From positions 62,001-126,000 of the forward strand of contig NZ_JADKNH010000003.1 of the NCBI RefSeq assembly GCF_015352425.1: a DNA stretch of 64,000 nucleotides, written 5' to 3'. Shown piece after piece: positions 24,249 to 33,291 of the stretch. The position numbers and the translations under genes were made by a program. Below the pieces are notes generated by a model. The model was given only the letters and a program-made list of their open reading frames with translations. It did no database searches and was not told the DNA's origin. This stretch comes from Fusibacter ferrireducens (lineage in GTDB: Bacteria; Bacillota; Clostridia; Peptostreptococcales; Acidaminobacteraceae). Each line of letters opens with the position of its first letter. Within the stretch, counting starts at the first letter, position 1.

Positions 24249-25049
24249 ATGTTTGCAGAAGAAAGAAAAAGAGAAATACTTAGAATATTAAATGAAAAAG
24301 GCAAAGTGAGAAATTTTAATCTGTCTCAAATTTTTTCGGTTTCTGAACCAACGATTCGAAAAGATATCAGTGAATTAGATGAACAGAAGTTACTCATCAG
24401 AACTCACGGCGGTGCACTTGCAATTAATGCAAATCAGGATGAACCGACGTTTGTAGAAAAAAAAGATAAATATCATAAAGAGAAGGACTTCATTGGTCGA
24501 CTTGCAGCATCCTTGATTAAAGATCACGACATCGTTATATTGGATTCAGGGACGACCACTGTTGAAATTGCAAAACATATTACAGCAAAGCACATCACTG
24601 TGATTACCAATTCACTTAACGTTGCGCAGAGTCTTGAAAATAAAAATGATATTGAACTCATTGTCACAGGTGGCATAATGCGGTGGAATACCATGGCAAT
24701 GGTTGGACCAATGACAGAAAAAGCCTTGACAGGCATTCACGCTGATATTGCTTTTGTAGGCACAAATGGCATTTCGGAAAAAGGATTTTCAACGCCTAAC
24801 TTGATAGAATCTGAAACAAAATCCATGATGTTAGGAAAGGCGACTAAGAAATTTATTGTGTCAGATAGCAGTAAAATTGGCAAGACGAATCTATCTATAT
24901 TTGCAAGTCTGTCAGATGTAGATGGCATTATAACAGATGTTGGGATAGATGAGAACTTTATTGATTACTTTGAGTCAATGGATGTTGATGTATTAATGGG
25001 AGGTGGTGATAACAATGATATTAACGGTGACGTTAAACCCCGCGATTGA
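24249..25049 (+). CDS. fruR: DeoR-family repressor of the fructose operon
   Basis: 266 residues. DeoR HTH at the N-terminus (EERKREILRILNEKGKVRN, FSVSEPTIRKDISELDEQ), then the sugar-phosphate sensor domain with GALAINANQDEPTF, DIVILDSGTTTVEIAKHI, VITNSLNVAQSL and FVGTNGIS. Such regulators typically respond to fructose 1-phosphate when adjacent to fruK. GAGGTGG lies six bases before the ATG. Its 3' end overlaps the fruK start by 35 bases, indicating one operon under an autoregulated promoter. Confidence 0.9.
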   Translation: MFAEERKREILRILNEKGKVRNFNLSQIFSVSEPTIRKDISELDEQKLLIRTHGGALAINANQDEPTFVEKKDKYHKEKDFIGRLAASLIKDHDIVILDSGTTTVEIAKHITAKHITVITNSLNVAQSLENKNDIELIVTGGIMRWNTMAMVGPMTEKALTGIHADIAFVGTNGISEKGFSTPNLIESETKSMMLGKATKKFIVSDSSKIGKTNLSIFASLSDVDGIITDVGIDENFIDYFESMDVDVLMGGGDNNDINGDVKPRD

Positions 25050-25947
25050 TCGAACCATTGAAATTGAAAATTTAGAAGTAGACAAAGTAAACCGTACATT
25101 AAAAGTTAGAAAAGACATAGGTGGCAAAGGCATAAATGTTTCCAAGACGATCTTGGCCATGGGGGGTGATTCTCTAGCAACCATCATTGTCGGTGGTCCA
25201 AATGGAGATTTCATTCTGAAAGAAGCACAGCAAATGGGTCTGAAGACAAAAGTAATTTTAAACAAGGGGAACACAAGAGAAAACATTAAAATCGTAGATG
25301 TTGTCAATAAAACGTATACGGATATCAATGAGCCGGGACCAGATGCAGACGAAGCTGTGGAAGAAGAAATTTTAAGTTTTATTGGCTCTACACTGAGTGA
25401 AAATGATTTTTTAGTACTTTCAGGTTCATCACTTAAAGGTCTAAGCGATGATATTTTTAACAAGATGGTTGAAAAGGCCAATCAAGTCGGTGCCTATACA
25501 ATGGTCGATGTTGAAGGTGAAAAGCTTAGGACTGTAATTGAGAGCAAACCGAGCTTAATCAAACCCAATATTCACGAGCTGGAAGCACTTTTTAACACAT
25601 CGATAACAAGGATTGAGGAAGTTGTATCCTATGCTCAAAAGCTTATTGAGAAGGGGCTTCAAACGGTGGTTGTCTCCATGGGAGAAAAGGGTCTGCTTTG
25701 GATTGATGAAAATACGGTTTATTTGGGAGAGGCTTTAAAGGTAGATGTTAAATCTACAGTAGGTGCTGGGGATGCAATTGTAGCAGGTTTAGCCAAGTCT
25801 TTAAATGAAAAACGAAACGTTGAGGAGACCTTACGTGTTGCAATTTCAGCGGCTTCATGTGTAATTGAAACAGAGGGCAGTAAGACAGGCAATATGGCAT
25901 CATTAAATACCTATATATCGAAAGTTGATATCGTTAAGTTAGTTTAG
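25015..25947 (+). CDS. fruK: 1-phosphofructokinase
   Basis: 310 residues from the ATG at 25015, since family members start with M-I-x-T-V-T-L-N-P; GTG codons at 25003 and 25006 are alternatives. PfkB-family motifs: LNPAIDRTIEI, DIGGKGINVSKTI near the N-terminus, and the C-terminal ATP/anion-hole signature STVGAGDAIVAGLAKSL with catalytic Asp. It phosphorylates fructose 1-phosphate, made by the adjacent PTS, to fructose 1,6-bisphosphate. It overlaps the regulator gene upstream. Its stop codon region is duplicated in tandem (see repeat). Confidence 0.93.
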   Translation: MILTVTLNPAIDRTIEIENLEVDKVNRTLKVRKDIGGKGINVSKTILAMGGDSLATIIVGGPNGDFILKEAQQMGLKTKVILNKGNTRENIKIVDVVNKTYTDINEPGPDADEAVEEEILSFIGSTLSENDFLVLSGSSLKGLSDDIFNKMVEKANQVGAYTMVDVEGEKLRTVIESKPSLIKPNIHELEALFNTSITRIEEVVSYAQKLIEKGLQTVVVSMGEKGLLWIDENTVYLGEALKVDVKSTVGAGDAIVAGLAKSLNEKRNVEETLRVAISAASCVIETEGSKTGNMASLNTYISKVDIVKLV

Positions 25948-25974
25948 ACCATTACATGAGTTTAGACCATTACA
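25941..25974 (+). repeat. 16-bp tandem duplication spanning the fruK stop codon
   Basis: AGTTTAGACCATTACA occurs at 25941-25956 and 25959-25974 exactly, an 18-bp period. The first copy contains the fruK TAG; the second duplicates it just ahead of the EIIA ribosome binding site. Looks like a recent slippage event that moved the EIIA start away from fruK. Confidence 0.7.
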
Positions 25975-25985
25975 AAGGAGGCAAT

Positions 25986-26429
25986 ATGATTAAGTCACTT
26001 TTAACAGAGGAATTATACATTGAAAATTTAAAAGCAAGCACTAAGAAAGAAGTTATTTTAGAGATGATCGATAAGCTTGAGCAATCAGGCAAGCTTGTAG
26101 ATAGAGCGTTGTATACCGAAGCGGTTTTCAATCGTGAGTCAGAGTTCAGTACTGGAATTGGGATGGGCATTGCCATTCCTCACGGGAAAAGTTCAGGGGT
26201 AAAAACACCATCTCTTGTCTTCGCGCGCAGCAAGGAAGGTGTGGATTTTGATTCCATGGACGAAAAGCCATCATTTTTATTTTTCTTAGTAGCAGTACCA
26301 GAGGAAAGCGGAGATGAACATTTAAAAATTTTAAGTACTATTTCTAGAAAGTTGATGCATGAAGAGGTCAGAAACAGTTTGATGAAAGCTTCAAATTATA
26401 TGACGGTTGTTGAAATCTTAAGTAAATAA
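25986..26429 (+). CDS. fruA: PTS fructose-family enzyme IIA
   Basis: 147 residues from the ATG at 25986 with AAAGGAGG just upstream; an ATG at 25956 lies inside the duplicated stretch without a site. PTS EIIA type-2 (fructose/mannitol) domain: FSTGIGMGIAIPHGKSSGV contains the phosphorylated His; ending with FFLVAVPEESGDEHLKILSTISRKL. It passes phosphate from HPr to EIIB. Next gene is EIIBC 18 bases downstream. Confidence 0.92.
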   Translation: MIKSLLTEELYIENLKASTKKEVILEMIDKLEQSGKLVDRALYTEAVFNRESEFSTGIGMGIAIPHGKSSGVKTPSLVFARSKEGVDFDSMDEKPSFLFFLVAVPEESGDEHLKILSTISRKLMHEEVRNSLMKASNYMTVVEILSK

Positions 26430-26447
26430 AATGGGGAGGTCAATAAT

Positions 26448-27812
26448 ATGAAATATGTGGCGGTTACAGCATGTCCAACAGGCATAGCACATACGTATAT
26501 GGCAGCAGAAGCACTCCAAATAGCTGCAAAAGAAATGAATGTAGACATAAAAGTTGAAACAAGGGGCTCTGTGGGAGCTGAAAATGCATTGACTGATGAA
26601 GACATCAAACAAGCGGATGCAGTAATTGTAGCAGCAGATACAAACGTGCCTATGGAAAGATTTGATGGCAAGAAAGTATTGATGGTTTCAGTGAAAGATG
26701 CTATTAAAGATGCAAGGGATTTGATCGATAGAGCCAACAGCGCTCAAATACAAAAGGGGGACTTAACAGATCAGGTCTCCGCTATAAAGGCTACTAAAAA
26801 ATCAGAACAAAAAGGCATCTACAAGCACCTGATGACAGGTGTATCCTTTATGATTCCATTTGTAGTGGCTGGTGGTATATTAATTGCAATTTCCTTTGCA
26901 TTTGGCATCGAAGCGTTTAAAGAAGAAGGCACATTAGCAGCAGCACTTATGACAATTGGCGGTGGCAATGCATTTGCTTTAATGGTGCCTATTTTAGCTG
27001 GATATATTGCATTTTCTATTGCGGATCGTCCGGGTCTCGTTCCCGGTATGGTTGGCGGTATGCTTGCAGCTTCAATTGGAGCTGGTTTCCTTGGCGGCAT
27101 TATTGCAGGTTTCCTAGCGGGTTATGTCATTCTTGGACTTAAAAGCGTTATTAAATTGCCTAAGACATTGGCAGGGCTTATGCCAGTGTTGATTTTGCCA
27201 GTACTCAGTACTCTAATCGTGGGGCTTGCAATGATATACATCATTGGCACACCTGTTACAGCAATCAATAATGGTTTGAACAGCTGGCTAGAAGGTATGA
27301 GTGGCGCCAACTCGGTTATTCTTGGATTGATTTTAGGCGGTATGATGGCACTGGATATGGGCGGTCCTGTGAACAAAGCAGCATACGCGTTTGCCGCAGG
27401 CTCTTTAGTTGCTGGTCAAGCATCACCTGTGATGGCAGCAGTAATGGCGGCTGGTATGACACCACCACTTGGAATAGCACTTGCGACAACGCTTGCTAAA
27501 AATAAATTTACACCGGATGAGCACGAAGCTGGAAAAGCGGCATATGCCCTTGGCATTTCCTTTATTACTGAAGGCGCAATTCCATTTGCAGCAGCAGATC
27601 CTGCAAGAGTTATTCCTTCAATAATGTTGGGTTCTGCAGTAACAGGCGCATTGTCCATGTTATTTGGATGTGGGTTGGCAGTGCCGCACGGCGGTATATT
27701 TGTACTTCTTATTCCAAATGCAGTTGTCAATTTACCGATGTATCTCGTTGCAATTCTCGTTGGAATGGCGATTACAGCATTTTCCTTAATGGCACTTAAA
27801 AAGACAGTATAG
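26448..27812 (+). CDS. fruB: PTS fructose enzyme IIBC
   Basis: 454 residues. EIIB at 1-100 with the phosphocysteine in [18 protein letters not shown] and the helix [19 protein letters not shown]; linker; EIIC at about 120-454 with some nine membrane segments, including [20 protein letters not shown] and [19 protein letters not shown], hallmarks of fructose EIIC. It imports fructose as fructose 1-phosphate. The split IIA plus IIBC layout is common in Firmicutes. GGGAGGT precedes the ATG. The symbol follows gene order; conventions differ. Confidence 0.93.
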   Translation: MKYVAVTACPTGIAHTYMAAEALQIAAKEMNVDIKVETRGSVGAENALTDEDIKQADAVIVAADTNVPMERFDGKKVLMVSVKDAIKDARDLIDRANSAQIQKGDLTDQVSAIKATKKSEQKGIYKHLMTGVSFMIPFVVAGGILIAISFAFGIEAFKEEGTLAAALMTIGGGNAFALMVPILAGYIAFSIADRPGLVPGMVGGMLAASIGAGFLGGIIAGFLAGYVILGLKSVIKLPKTLAGLMPVLILPVLSTLIVGLAMIYIIGTPVTAINNGLNSWLEGMSGANSVILGLILGGMMALDMGGPVNKAAYAFAAGSLVAGQASPVMAAVMAAGMTPPLGIALATTLAKNKFTPDEHEAGKAAYALGISFITEGAIPFAAADPARVIPSIMLGSAVTGALSMLFGCGLAVPHGGIFVLLIPNAVVNLPMYLVAILVGMAITAFSLMALKKTV

Positions 27813-27859
27813 TATAAAACCGAATGTGACTTGATCGAAAGATCGATTGGGTTTATACT
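27811..27859 (+). other. Intercistronic hairpin between EIIBC and HPr genes
   Basis: AGTATAAA (27811-27818) pairs with TTTATACT (27852-27859), and inside GATC-GAAA-GATC forms a tight loop. It starts inside the EIIBC stop codon. No T-tract follows, so it probably protects or processes the mRNA, allowing separate levels of HPr. Confidence 0.5.
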
Positions 27860-27904
27860 GTAAGGGAAGAGGGAAATAAGAAAGTATAAAAGGAGTTTAA
27901 TGAC

Positions 27905-28159
27905 GTGGAAAAAAAATTAATTCTCAAAGCAGAAGCAGGATTTCATGCAAGACCAGCCTCCGTTTTTGCTCAAAAGGCAATGACGTTTGATGGCGACGTT
28001 TCCATTATCTTTGGTGATAAGGAAGTCAATGGCAAATCAGTTATGGGGATCTTGACACTGGGTGCTGTATGTGGTTCTGAGATCACAATCAAGCTTGCAG
28101 GAAAAGATGAAGCTGCAATGATGGCTGAATTGGTCGAAATTGTAGAAACTATGAAATAG
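27905..28159 (+). CDS. ptsH: HPr phosphocarrier protein
   Basis: 84 residues from a GTG start with AAAGGAG upstream; a nearby ATG is out of frame. Active-site His14 lies in AGFHARPASVFAQKA and the regulatory serine is Ser45 in VNGKSVMGILTLG, the site phosphorylated by HPr kinase in Firmicutes. It relays phosphate from enzyme I to EIIA. Encoded at the end of the fructose operon rather than with ptsI, which suggests a fructose-linked HPr copy; whether another HPr exists cannot be judged here. Confidence 0.93.
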   Translation: MEKKLILKAEAGFHARPASVFAQKAMTFDGDVSIIFGDKEVNGKSVMGILTLGAVCGSEITIKLAGKDEAAMMAELVEIVETMK

Positions 28160-28196
28160 CATCAAGAGGATTTGTGAAATATGTTTTTTTAATCTG

Positions 28197-28228
28197 GCAG
28201 AGCCCTAAAGAGGGACTCTGCTTTTTTT
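28197..28228 (+). terminator. Intrinsic terminator of the fructose operon
   Basis: GCAGAGCCC pairs with GGGACTCTGC (one bulged A) and is followed by seven T residues. Confidence 0.8.
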
Positions 28229-28232
28229 AATG

Positions 28233-28303
28233 CAACAAGATTTGAGCCATAAGCTGTGCTGAGGGATATTCAACCACAAACAGCGTCAGCGAAAATCGTT
28301 TTG
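28233..28303. repeat. 71-bp near-palindromic intergenic repeat, copy 2
   Basis: Same element as 1777-1847, same orientation, with five substitutions and no gaps. The terminal arms CAACAAGATTT/AAATCGTTTTG and the GCTGT/ACAGC stem are unchanged; three of the five changes fall in the apical part, weakening the TGAGGG/CCCTCA stem. It begins five bases after a terminator T-tract, exactly as copy 1 does, and lies between convergent genes. Confidence 0.75.
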
Positions 28304-28312
28304 TGCCCGTAT

Positions 28313-29209
28313 TTACATCATTTCAATGAAGTGATTTTCAAGTAGTCTGATGAAATCTTTAAGCATCTCAGGAATATAGCGATCTTCATTGCGAATGAGA
28401 TAAATATTGCGAGAAGGCGAATAGCCAGGGAGATATGCGTATGAAAGTTTACCAGAGGCAATCTCCTCACGGACGGATAATTCCGAGAGAATTGAGATGC
28501 CTACGTTGCACATAACGGCGCGTTTAATCGCTTCTGTTGAGTTGATTTCAGCAGAAGTTTTTATGTTGAGATGGATGTCATCAGCCCATTTATTTGTGAG
28601 CATTCTTGTTGTGGAATTCTGAGTATGCAAAATAAATTTTTCATTTTCTAAATGAGATTTGTTGATGACATCGTATTGATTTAGAATACTCTCTTTTGAA
28701 AAGATTAAGACCATTTTGTCAGTGCATAATTTTTGATGGGGTATGTTTTCGAGAAACACATCCGCAGATGAAATAATGCCTAAAGAAAGCTCATAATTGG
28801 AAATTAACGCTTGAATTTTAGGCGCCGTCATCACGTTTATTGTAATCATGGCGTTGGGGTAATTTTTTTTGAAGATACTTATGATCTCGGGGAGCACATA
28901 AACAGATGGCACACTGCTGGAGCCAATTGTAATGTGATAGCCTCCTGGATCATTGAACTCTTTGACAACCTTTTGGGCGTCCTCAGCCAATTGCAAAATC
29001 TTTTGTGCATAAAAGAATATGGCTTTGCCTTCAACTGTTAAGACCGTCTTACCTGCATTGGTTTGGAATATTTTGGTTTTCATCTCTTCTTCAAGACTCT
29101 TCATATGAAAGGTAACTGTAGGCTGCTTAATATTTAGATATTGAGCAGCTTTTGTAATATTATTGAACTTATCAATTGCAACCAATATTTCTAATTTTCT
29201 ATAATTCAT
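28313..29209 (-). CDS. LysR-family transcriptional regulator
   Basis: 298 residues. N-terminal HTH (KLEILVAIDKFNNITKAAQ, LNIKQPTVTFHMKSLEEEM) and a long linker helix, followed by the two-lobe effector domain (YHITIGSSSVPSVYVLPEII). GGAGGACAA precedes the ATG. It is divergent from an ABC importer operon; a palindrome at 29232-29246 next to its promoter is a likely site. Effector presumably the imported compound; unknown. Confidence 0.9.
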   Translation of the reverse strand: MNYRKLEILVAIDKFNNITKAAQYLNIKQPTVTFHMKSLEEEMKTKIFQTNAGKTVLTVEGKAIFFYAQKILQLAEDAQKVVKEFNDPGGYHITIGSSSVPSVYVLPEIISIFKKNYPNAMITINVMTAPKIQALISNYELSLGIISSADVFLENIPHQKLCTDKMVLIFSKESILNQYDVINKSHLENEKFILHTQNSTTRMLTNKWADDIHLNIKTSAEINSTEAIKRAVMCNVGISILSELSVREEIASGKLSYAYLPGYSPSRNIYLIRNEDRYIPEMLKDFIRLLENHFIEMM

Positions 29210-29231
29210 TTGTCCTCCACAACAGTTCGAT

Positions 29232-29259
29232 ATAGATAAAATCTATGGATATAGAGATT
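29232..29259. promoter_or_regulatory. Candidate LysR binding region
   Basis: ATAGAT-AAA-ATCTAT is a perfect 15-bp palindrome (29232-29246); AATCT (29240-29244) and AGATT (29255-29259) form a second, overlapping inverted repeat. Location between divergent lysR and ABC genes fits an autoregulatory LysR site. Confidence 0.45.
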
Positions 29260-29367
29260 ATTTCAAATTTTATTTAACTTTGGATTAACGCAGAGTAAAT
29301 AGTAAGTTAATGTACAAACTTTATAATGAACCAGAACAAGTGAAGTTAAGAAAAAGTGGGTGACCGT

Positions 29368-30333
29368 ATGAATGTTAAAATTGTCAATTTAAATAAATGG
29401 TATGGTGATGTACACGCTCTAAAAAACATCAATATAACGGTAAAAACGGGCATGTTCACATCGCTTCTAGGGCCATCTGGATGCGGCAAGACGACGCTTC
29501 TTAAAATTTTAGCTGGGTTGGAATCACCTGATCAAGGTGAAATCTACTTTGATGATCAATGTATTTTTTCAAAGGAAAGAAATATCAATGTTCCGCCTCA
29601 AAAGAGGCAAATTGGCATGGTCTTTCAGGAATTTGCACTTTGGCCGCATATGAATGTATTTGAAAATATTGCTTTTCCATTAAAAGCAAAAAAGATGCAC
29701 GATGGTATTGAAAAACGTGTGGAAGCCATCCTGAAAAATGTCAGACTAGAGGGGATGTCAAAGCGTTCTCCAGATCAACTTTCTGGGGGACAACAACAGA
29801 GAGTTGCATTTGCAAGAGCTGTCATTGCAAATCCCAAAATTGTACTCTTTGATGAACCTTTAAGTGCGCTAGATGCTGTATTGAGAGATGAAATGCGCTT
29901 TGAAATCAGTCAGATGGTGAAGCAAATGGAACTCACAGGCATTTATGTGACGCATGATCAGATGGAAGCCATGTCAATGTCGGATCAAATTGTCGTCATG
30001 AATAAAGGCAAAATTTTACAAGTGGGCACGCCAGAAGAAATTTATAACAGACCTGCAAACAAAATGGTTTTGGATTTTGTAGGGAAAAGCAATTGGTTTA
30101 GATGTGGGACTAAAGCCATTAGACCAGAGAAAATTGATCTATATCCAACAGGGCCTTATAAGAAAGTTTCTGGAGTGGTTCAAAGTGTGGCCTATTTGGG
30201 GGAAAAATACGAAGTGACAGTTCATATTGAGGCAGAGGGAGATTGGTTGATTTATCATAATAGGCGTGTTCAGCTTGGTGATCAAATGGATCTCTACTTC
30301 AAACATTCAGAAGTAATACATTTTTCAGATTGA
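29368..30333 (+). CDS. ABC importer ATP-binding protein (PotA/FbpC type)
   Basis: 321 residues from the ATG at 29368; a GTG at 29356 is an alternative and neither has a strong site. NBD with GPSGCGKTTLLKILAG (Walker A), LSGGQQQRVAFARAV (signature), VLFDEPLSALD (Walker B), YVTHDQMEAM (H-loop), and a C-terminal regulatory TOBE-like domain carrying AIRPEKIDLYPTG. These ATPases power importers for iron, polyamines, phosphonates, sulfate or thiamine. It energises the fused permease at 31609-33291. Confidence 0.9.
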   Translation: MNVKIVNLNKWYGDVHALKNINITVKTGMFTSLLGPSGCGKTTLLKILAGLESPDQGEIYFDDQCIFSKERNINVPPQKRQIGMVFQEFALWPHMNVFENIAFPLKAKKMHDGIEKRVEAILKNVRLEGMSKRSPDQLSGGQQQRVAFARAVIANPKIVLFDEPLSALDAVLRDEMRFEISQMVKQMELTGIYVTHDQMEAMSMSDQIVVMNKGKILQVGTPEEIYNRPANKMVLDFVGKSNWFRCGTKAIRPEKIDLYPTGPYKKVSGVVQSVAYLGEKYEVTVHIEAEGDWLIYHNRRVQLGDQMDLYFKHSEVIHFSD

Positions 30334-30367
30334 TTAAGCTTTTCTGAACCTGAAAAGTTTAACATAG

Positions 30368-30402
30368 AACTCAGCAATAATGCCTTTTGGCAAGACTGAG
30401 TT
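30368..30402 (+). other. Intercistronic nested hairpin upstream of the binding-protein gene
   Basis: AACTCAG (30368-30374) pairs perfectly with CTGAGTT (30396-30402), enclosing TGCC-TTTT-GGCA. No T-tract. Probably an mRNA processing or stability element setting the level of the binding protein. Confidence 0.5.
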
Positions 30403-30463
30403 AAACGCCAATCACAGAGCCGTAAAGGTGAGGAGAAAAATAAGTAGAAGTGAGGACAAGAAG

Positions 30464-31567
30464 ATGAAGCGAATTTTAAGTGTACTGTTAGCAATTGTTA
30501 TTTTATCAGTAGGATTAACGGCTTGTGCTGCCAGTGAAAATGCAAATAATACAGCATTGGCATCGCAGTCTGCATCAGAAGCAGCACCGCAGTCAGAAAT
30601 AAAGCCAGAGACACAACCAGAAACACAACCGGTACCGCAATCAGGAAAAGATGAAAAGTCGGATAAAGTAGTGGTGTACAGTGCAGGGCCCGGGGGATTG
30701 TCCGCTGGTATTGCAGAGGCTTTTGAAGAGGAAACGGGGATAAAAGTAGAACTTCTTCAAGCGACATCGGGTAAAATTCTAAGTAAGCTGGAAGCTGAAA
30801 AAGAAAATCCTGTGGCTGATGTGGTGGTCTTGGCAACTTGGTCGGCGGCTATAGGTCTCAAAGAAGCTGGCATGCTTCAAGCCTATCCTGAGGCGAGAAA
30901 CAAAGAAAAATTATATCCTGAATTTTTAGATCAAGATTCACAGATATTTGGCTACAGTGCGTCTGCTTTGGGAATTACTTATAATACGAACTTGGTCAAG
31001 AATCCAGGAAAGGACTGGAATGACTACACAGGTGCAGATTGGACTGGAAAGGTGAGCTTGCCTGATCCATCACTCTCAGGCTCTTGTATGGATTTTATAT
31101 CGGGCTATATTTGCAATTGTGGTGACGAAGGCTGGCAGTTTTTTAATGATTTGAAATCCAATGAAGCCAGTGTAGACGGGGCCAATAAAGCATCTCTTGA
31201 AACCGTACTAACTGGATCTAAAAGTGCAGTGTTAATGGGTGTTGATTATATGGCTTATTCTGCCAAGGCTAAGGGAGAACCCGTGGACATTGTCTATCCA
31301 ACCAGTGGTACTGTGGTTAATCCTAGAGGCGCTATGATTCTGAAGTCAAGTCAAAATGTTGAAAATGCACGCTTATTCATTGATTTTCTGTTGTCGGATA
31401 AAGCTCAAGATTTAGTTAAAAAGGCTTATATCATTCCAGGAAGGTCGGATATCAAATGCGATAACAGAGCAAATATGGATGAAATTTCTTTGTTGAAATA
31501 CGATTGGCCGACTATGATGTCAAATCAAACTCAAATTATTGAAAAATTTGCATCTATTTTCCAATAA
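30464..31567 (+). CDS. ABC importer solute-binding lipoprotein (Fe3+/phosphonate-type fold)
   Basis: 367 residues from the ATG at 30464 (GAGGA upstream). Lipoprotein signal with lipobox LTAC, a Gln/Pro/Glu-rich linker with a repeating PETQP, then a class-II type binding protein: VVVYSAGPGGLSAGIAEAFEEETGI, a TGAKW-like TGADWTGKVSLPDPSLSGS, and PTSGTVVNPRGAMILKSSQN. This fold serves ferric-iron, 2-aminoethylphosphonate and thiamine importers. No clear iron-binding Tyr pair can be asserted by eye, so the solute is undetermined. Confidence 0.85.
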   Translation: MKRILSVLLAIVILSVGLTACAASENANNTALASQSASEAAPQSEIKPETQPETQPVPQSGKDEKSDKVVVYSAGPGGLSAGIAEAFEEETGIKVELLQATSGKILSKLEAEKENPVADVVVLATWSAAIGLKEAGMLQAYPEARNKEKLYPEFLDQDSQIFGYSASALGITYNTNLVKNPGKDWNDYTGADWTGKVSLPDPSLSGSCMDFISGYICNCGDEGWQFFNDLKSNEASVDGANKASLETVLTGSKSAVLMGVDYMAYSAKAKGEPVDIVYPTSGTVVNPRGAMILKSSQNVENARLFIDFLLSDKAQDLVKKAYIIPGRSDIKCDNRANMDEISLLKYDWPTMMSNQTQIIEKFASIFQ

Positions 31568-31608
31568 ATCGTTAGGGCGACAAAAGTGAAATCAGGAGTA
31601 GAGAACAG

Positions 31609-33291
31609 GTGAGCGTTTTGATAAGAGCTATAAAAAAGCATATAAAAATTGAACAAATTGCTGTACTGACACTGCTGACTGTGCTGGTTGCGGCACCTAT
31701 TTTCCAGATATTATCGAGAAGTATGTATGATGGTCACAGTTTTGATGTGATGGCGCCTTTTAGAATTATTTTGGAAGGCAACTTGATTAAACCCATAATG
31801 AACACGTTGATACTTGGCTTTTGTGTCGTTATTGGTGCTGGCGTGGTGGCTCTCCCTTTGGCATTTATAACTGCTAAAACGGAGATTGGCAAGCATAAAT
31901 GGCTTGATTTGGTGATACTCGTTCCCTTTATGACGCCGCCTTATATTGGTTCAATGGCATGGATACTTTTTTTGCAACCCAATGGTTTTTTCAATCAACT
32001 GTTGCCAAAGATCAGTGGGCAAGAGCAGCTGTTTTTTTCCTTCTTTGGTCTTGTCATGATTATGAGCTTGCATTTGTTTCCTTTTATTTATCTTATTATA
32101 AAGAATGCGCTTGAAAATATTAGCGGCAATCTGGATGAAGCAGCTGTCGTGCATGGAGCCAGTTCAACTTATAAGCTGATCAGAATCACCATGCCGCTAT
32201 TGTTTTCAGCTTTTATTTTAGGCAGTTTACTGGTCTTTGTGAAAGCTATTGGTGAATTTGGCACACCAGTTACCTTTGGTAGACGTATTGGGTTTAATGT
32301 ATTGACTACAGAAATTCACAGGTACGTCTCCAGTTGGCCGATCAGTTTAAGTAGGGCAACGTCACTTTCCTATTTTTTATTGTTCACTTGTATTTTAATT
32401 TGGTGTATCCAATCGATATTTTCAAAAAAGCTGAGTTATCAAACCGTTAACGGTAAAGGTATGGCTCGTATTAAGAAGTCATTGAGCAAGCCGCAAAAAA
32501 TAATCAGCTATTTCTATATTGGGCTCATACTCACGATTTCTGTGGGGATTCCCTATTTTTCCATTCTAGCGACTTCTTTGATTAAGCTTAGAGGTTATGG
32601 CCTTCAAAAGGGTAATTTTACACTAGAACACTATCTTACGCTTTTTAAAACAGGCTCTAGCAGTGCAGAAGCTTTTTTAACAAGTTTAAAAATTGCAATT
32701 TTATCGGCATCAATTTGTGTACTTATAGGTATTTTAGTGGCGCTTATCGTAACAAATCATAGTGGCAAATTGAGTAAGCTCATTGATTTACTCAGTTTAC
32801 TGCCCAACTCGGTTCCAACCATTGTGCTCGTCATTGGTCTTATCCTCTTTTGGAATGCCAAGTGGCATATGATTCCCATATACAATACTTTTTGGATGAT
32901 TGTTGTGACATATGTGACATTTTTTATCCCATATGCGGTGCAGTATATAAAATCTGCTCTATCGCAGATTTCTAAATCCTTGCAATCTGCTGGGAAAATA
33001 TGCGGTGGCAGCTCATTTTATAATTTTAGAAAAATCATGTTGCCATTGATGATGCCTGGAATCATAGCTGGATGGACCATGACCTTTACGATTGCTTTTA
33101 GAGAGCTTGTGGGGGCAATTATGATTTTACCGCCGGGAATGCAGACGTCTTCAACATATATTTTTAATCAGTTTGAACAAGGAGAAGCATCTAAGGGCAT
33201 GGCAATGGCAGTTGTTTCCGTGTTGATTACCATAACCATTCTGATGTTACTCAATATTTTTGTAGATAAAAGGGTGAATGATGGAAGGTAA
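31609..33291 (+). CDS. ABC importer permease, two fused membrane domains (FbpB-like)
   Basis: 560 residues from a GTG start (GGAG about ten bases upstream). Two BPD_transp_1 units, each with the EAA coupling loop: LDEAAVVHGASSTYKLIRITMPLL in the first half and LQSAGKICGGSSFYNFRKIMLPLM in the second; about 12 membrane helices. Fused permeases of this size are typical of Fe3+ (FbpB) and phosphonate importers. Its last 14 bases overlap the start of the metallo-hydrolase gene. Confidence 0.9.
   Translation: MSVLIRAIKKHIKIEQIAVLTLLTVLVAAPIFQILSRSMYDGHSFDVMAPFRIILEGNLIKPIMNTLILGFCVVIGAGVVALPLAFITAKTEIGKHKWLDLVILVPFMTPPYIGSMAWILFLQPNGFFNQLLPKISGQEQLFFSFFGLVMIMSLHLFPFIYLIIKNALENISGNLDEAAVVHGASSTYKLIRITMPLLFSAFILGSLLVFVKAIGEFGTPVTFGRRIGFNVLTTEIHRYVSSWPISLSRATSLSYFLLFTCILIWCIQSIFSKKLSYQTVNGKGMARIKKSLSKPQKIISYFYIGLILTISVGIPYFSILATSLIKLRGYGLQKGNFTLEHYLTLFKTGSSSAEAFLTSLKIAILSASICVLIGILVALIVTNHSGKLSKLIDLLSLLPNSVPTIVLVIGLILFWNAKWHMIPIYNTFWMIVVTYVTFFIPYAVQYIKSALSQISKSLQSAGKICGGSSFYNFRKIMLPLMMPGIIAGWTMTFTIAFRELVGAIMILPPGMQTSSTYIFNQFEQGEASKGMAMAVVSVLITITILMLLNIFVDKRVNDGR

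Noticed and set aside
30380-30463. Upstream extension of the ABC binding protein from 30380
   Set aside because: The extension runs through a hairpin region, lacks a ribosome binding site and would bury the lipoprotein signal.
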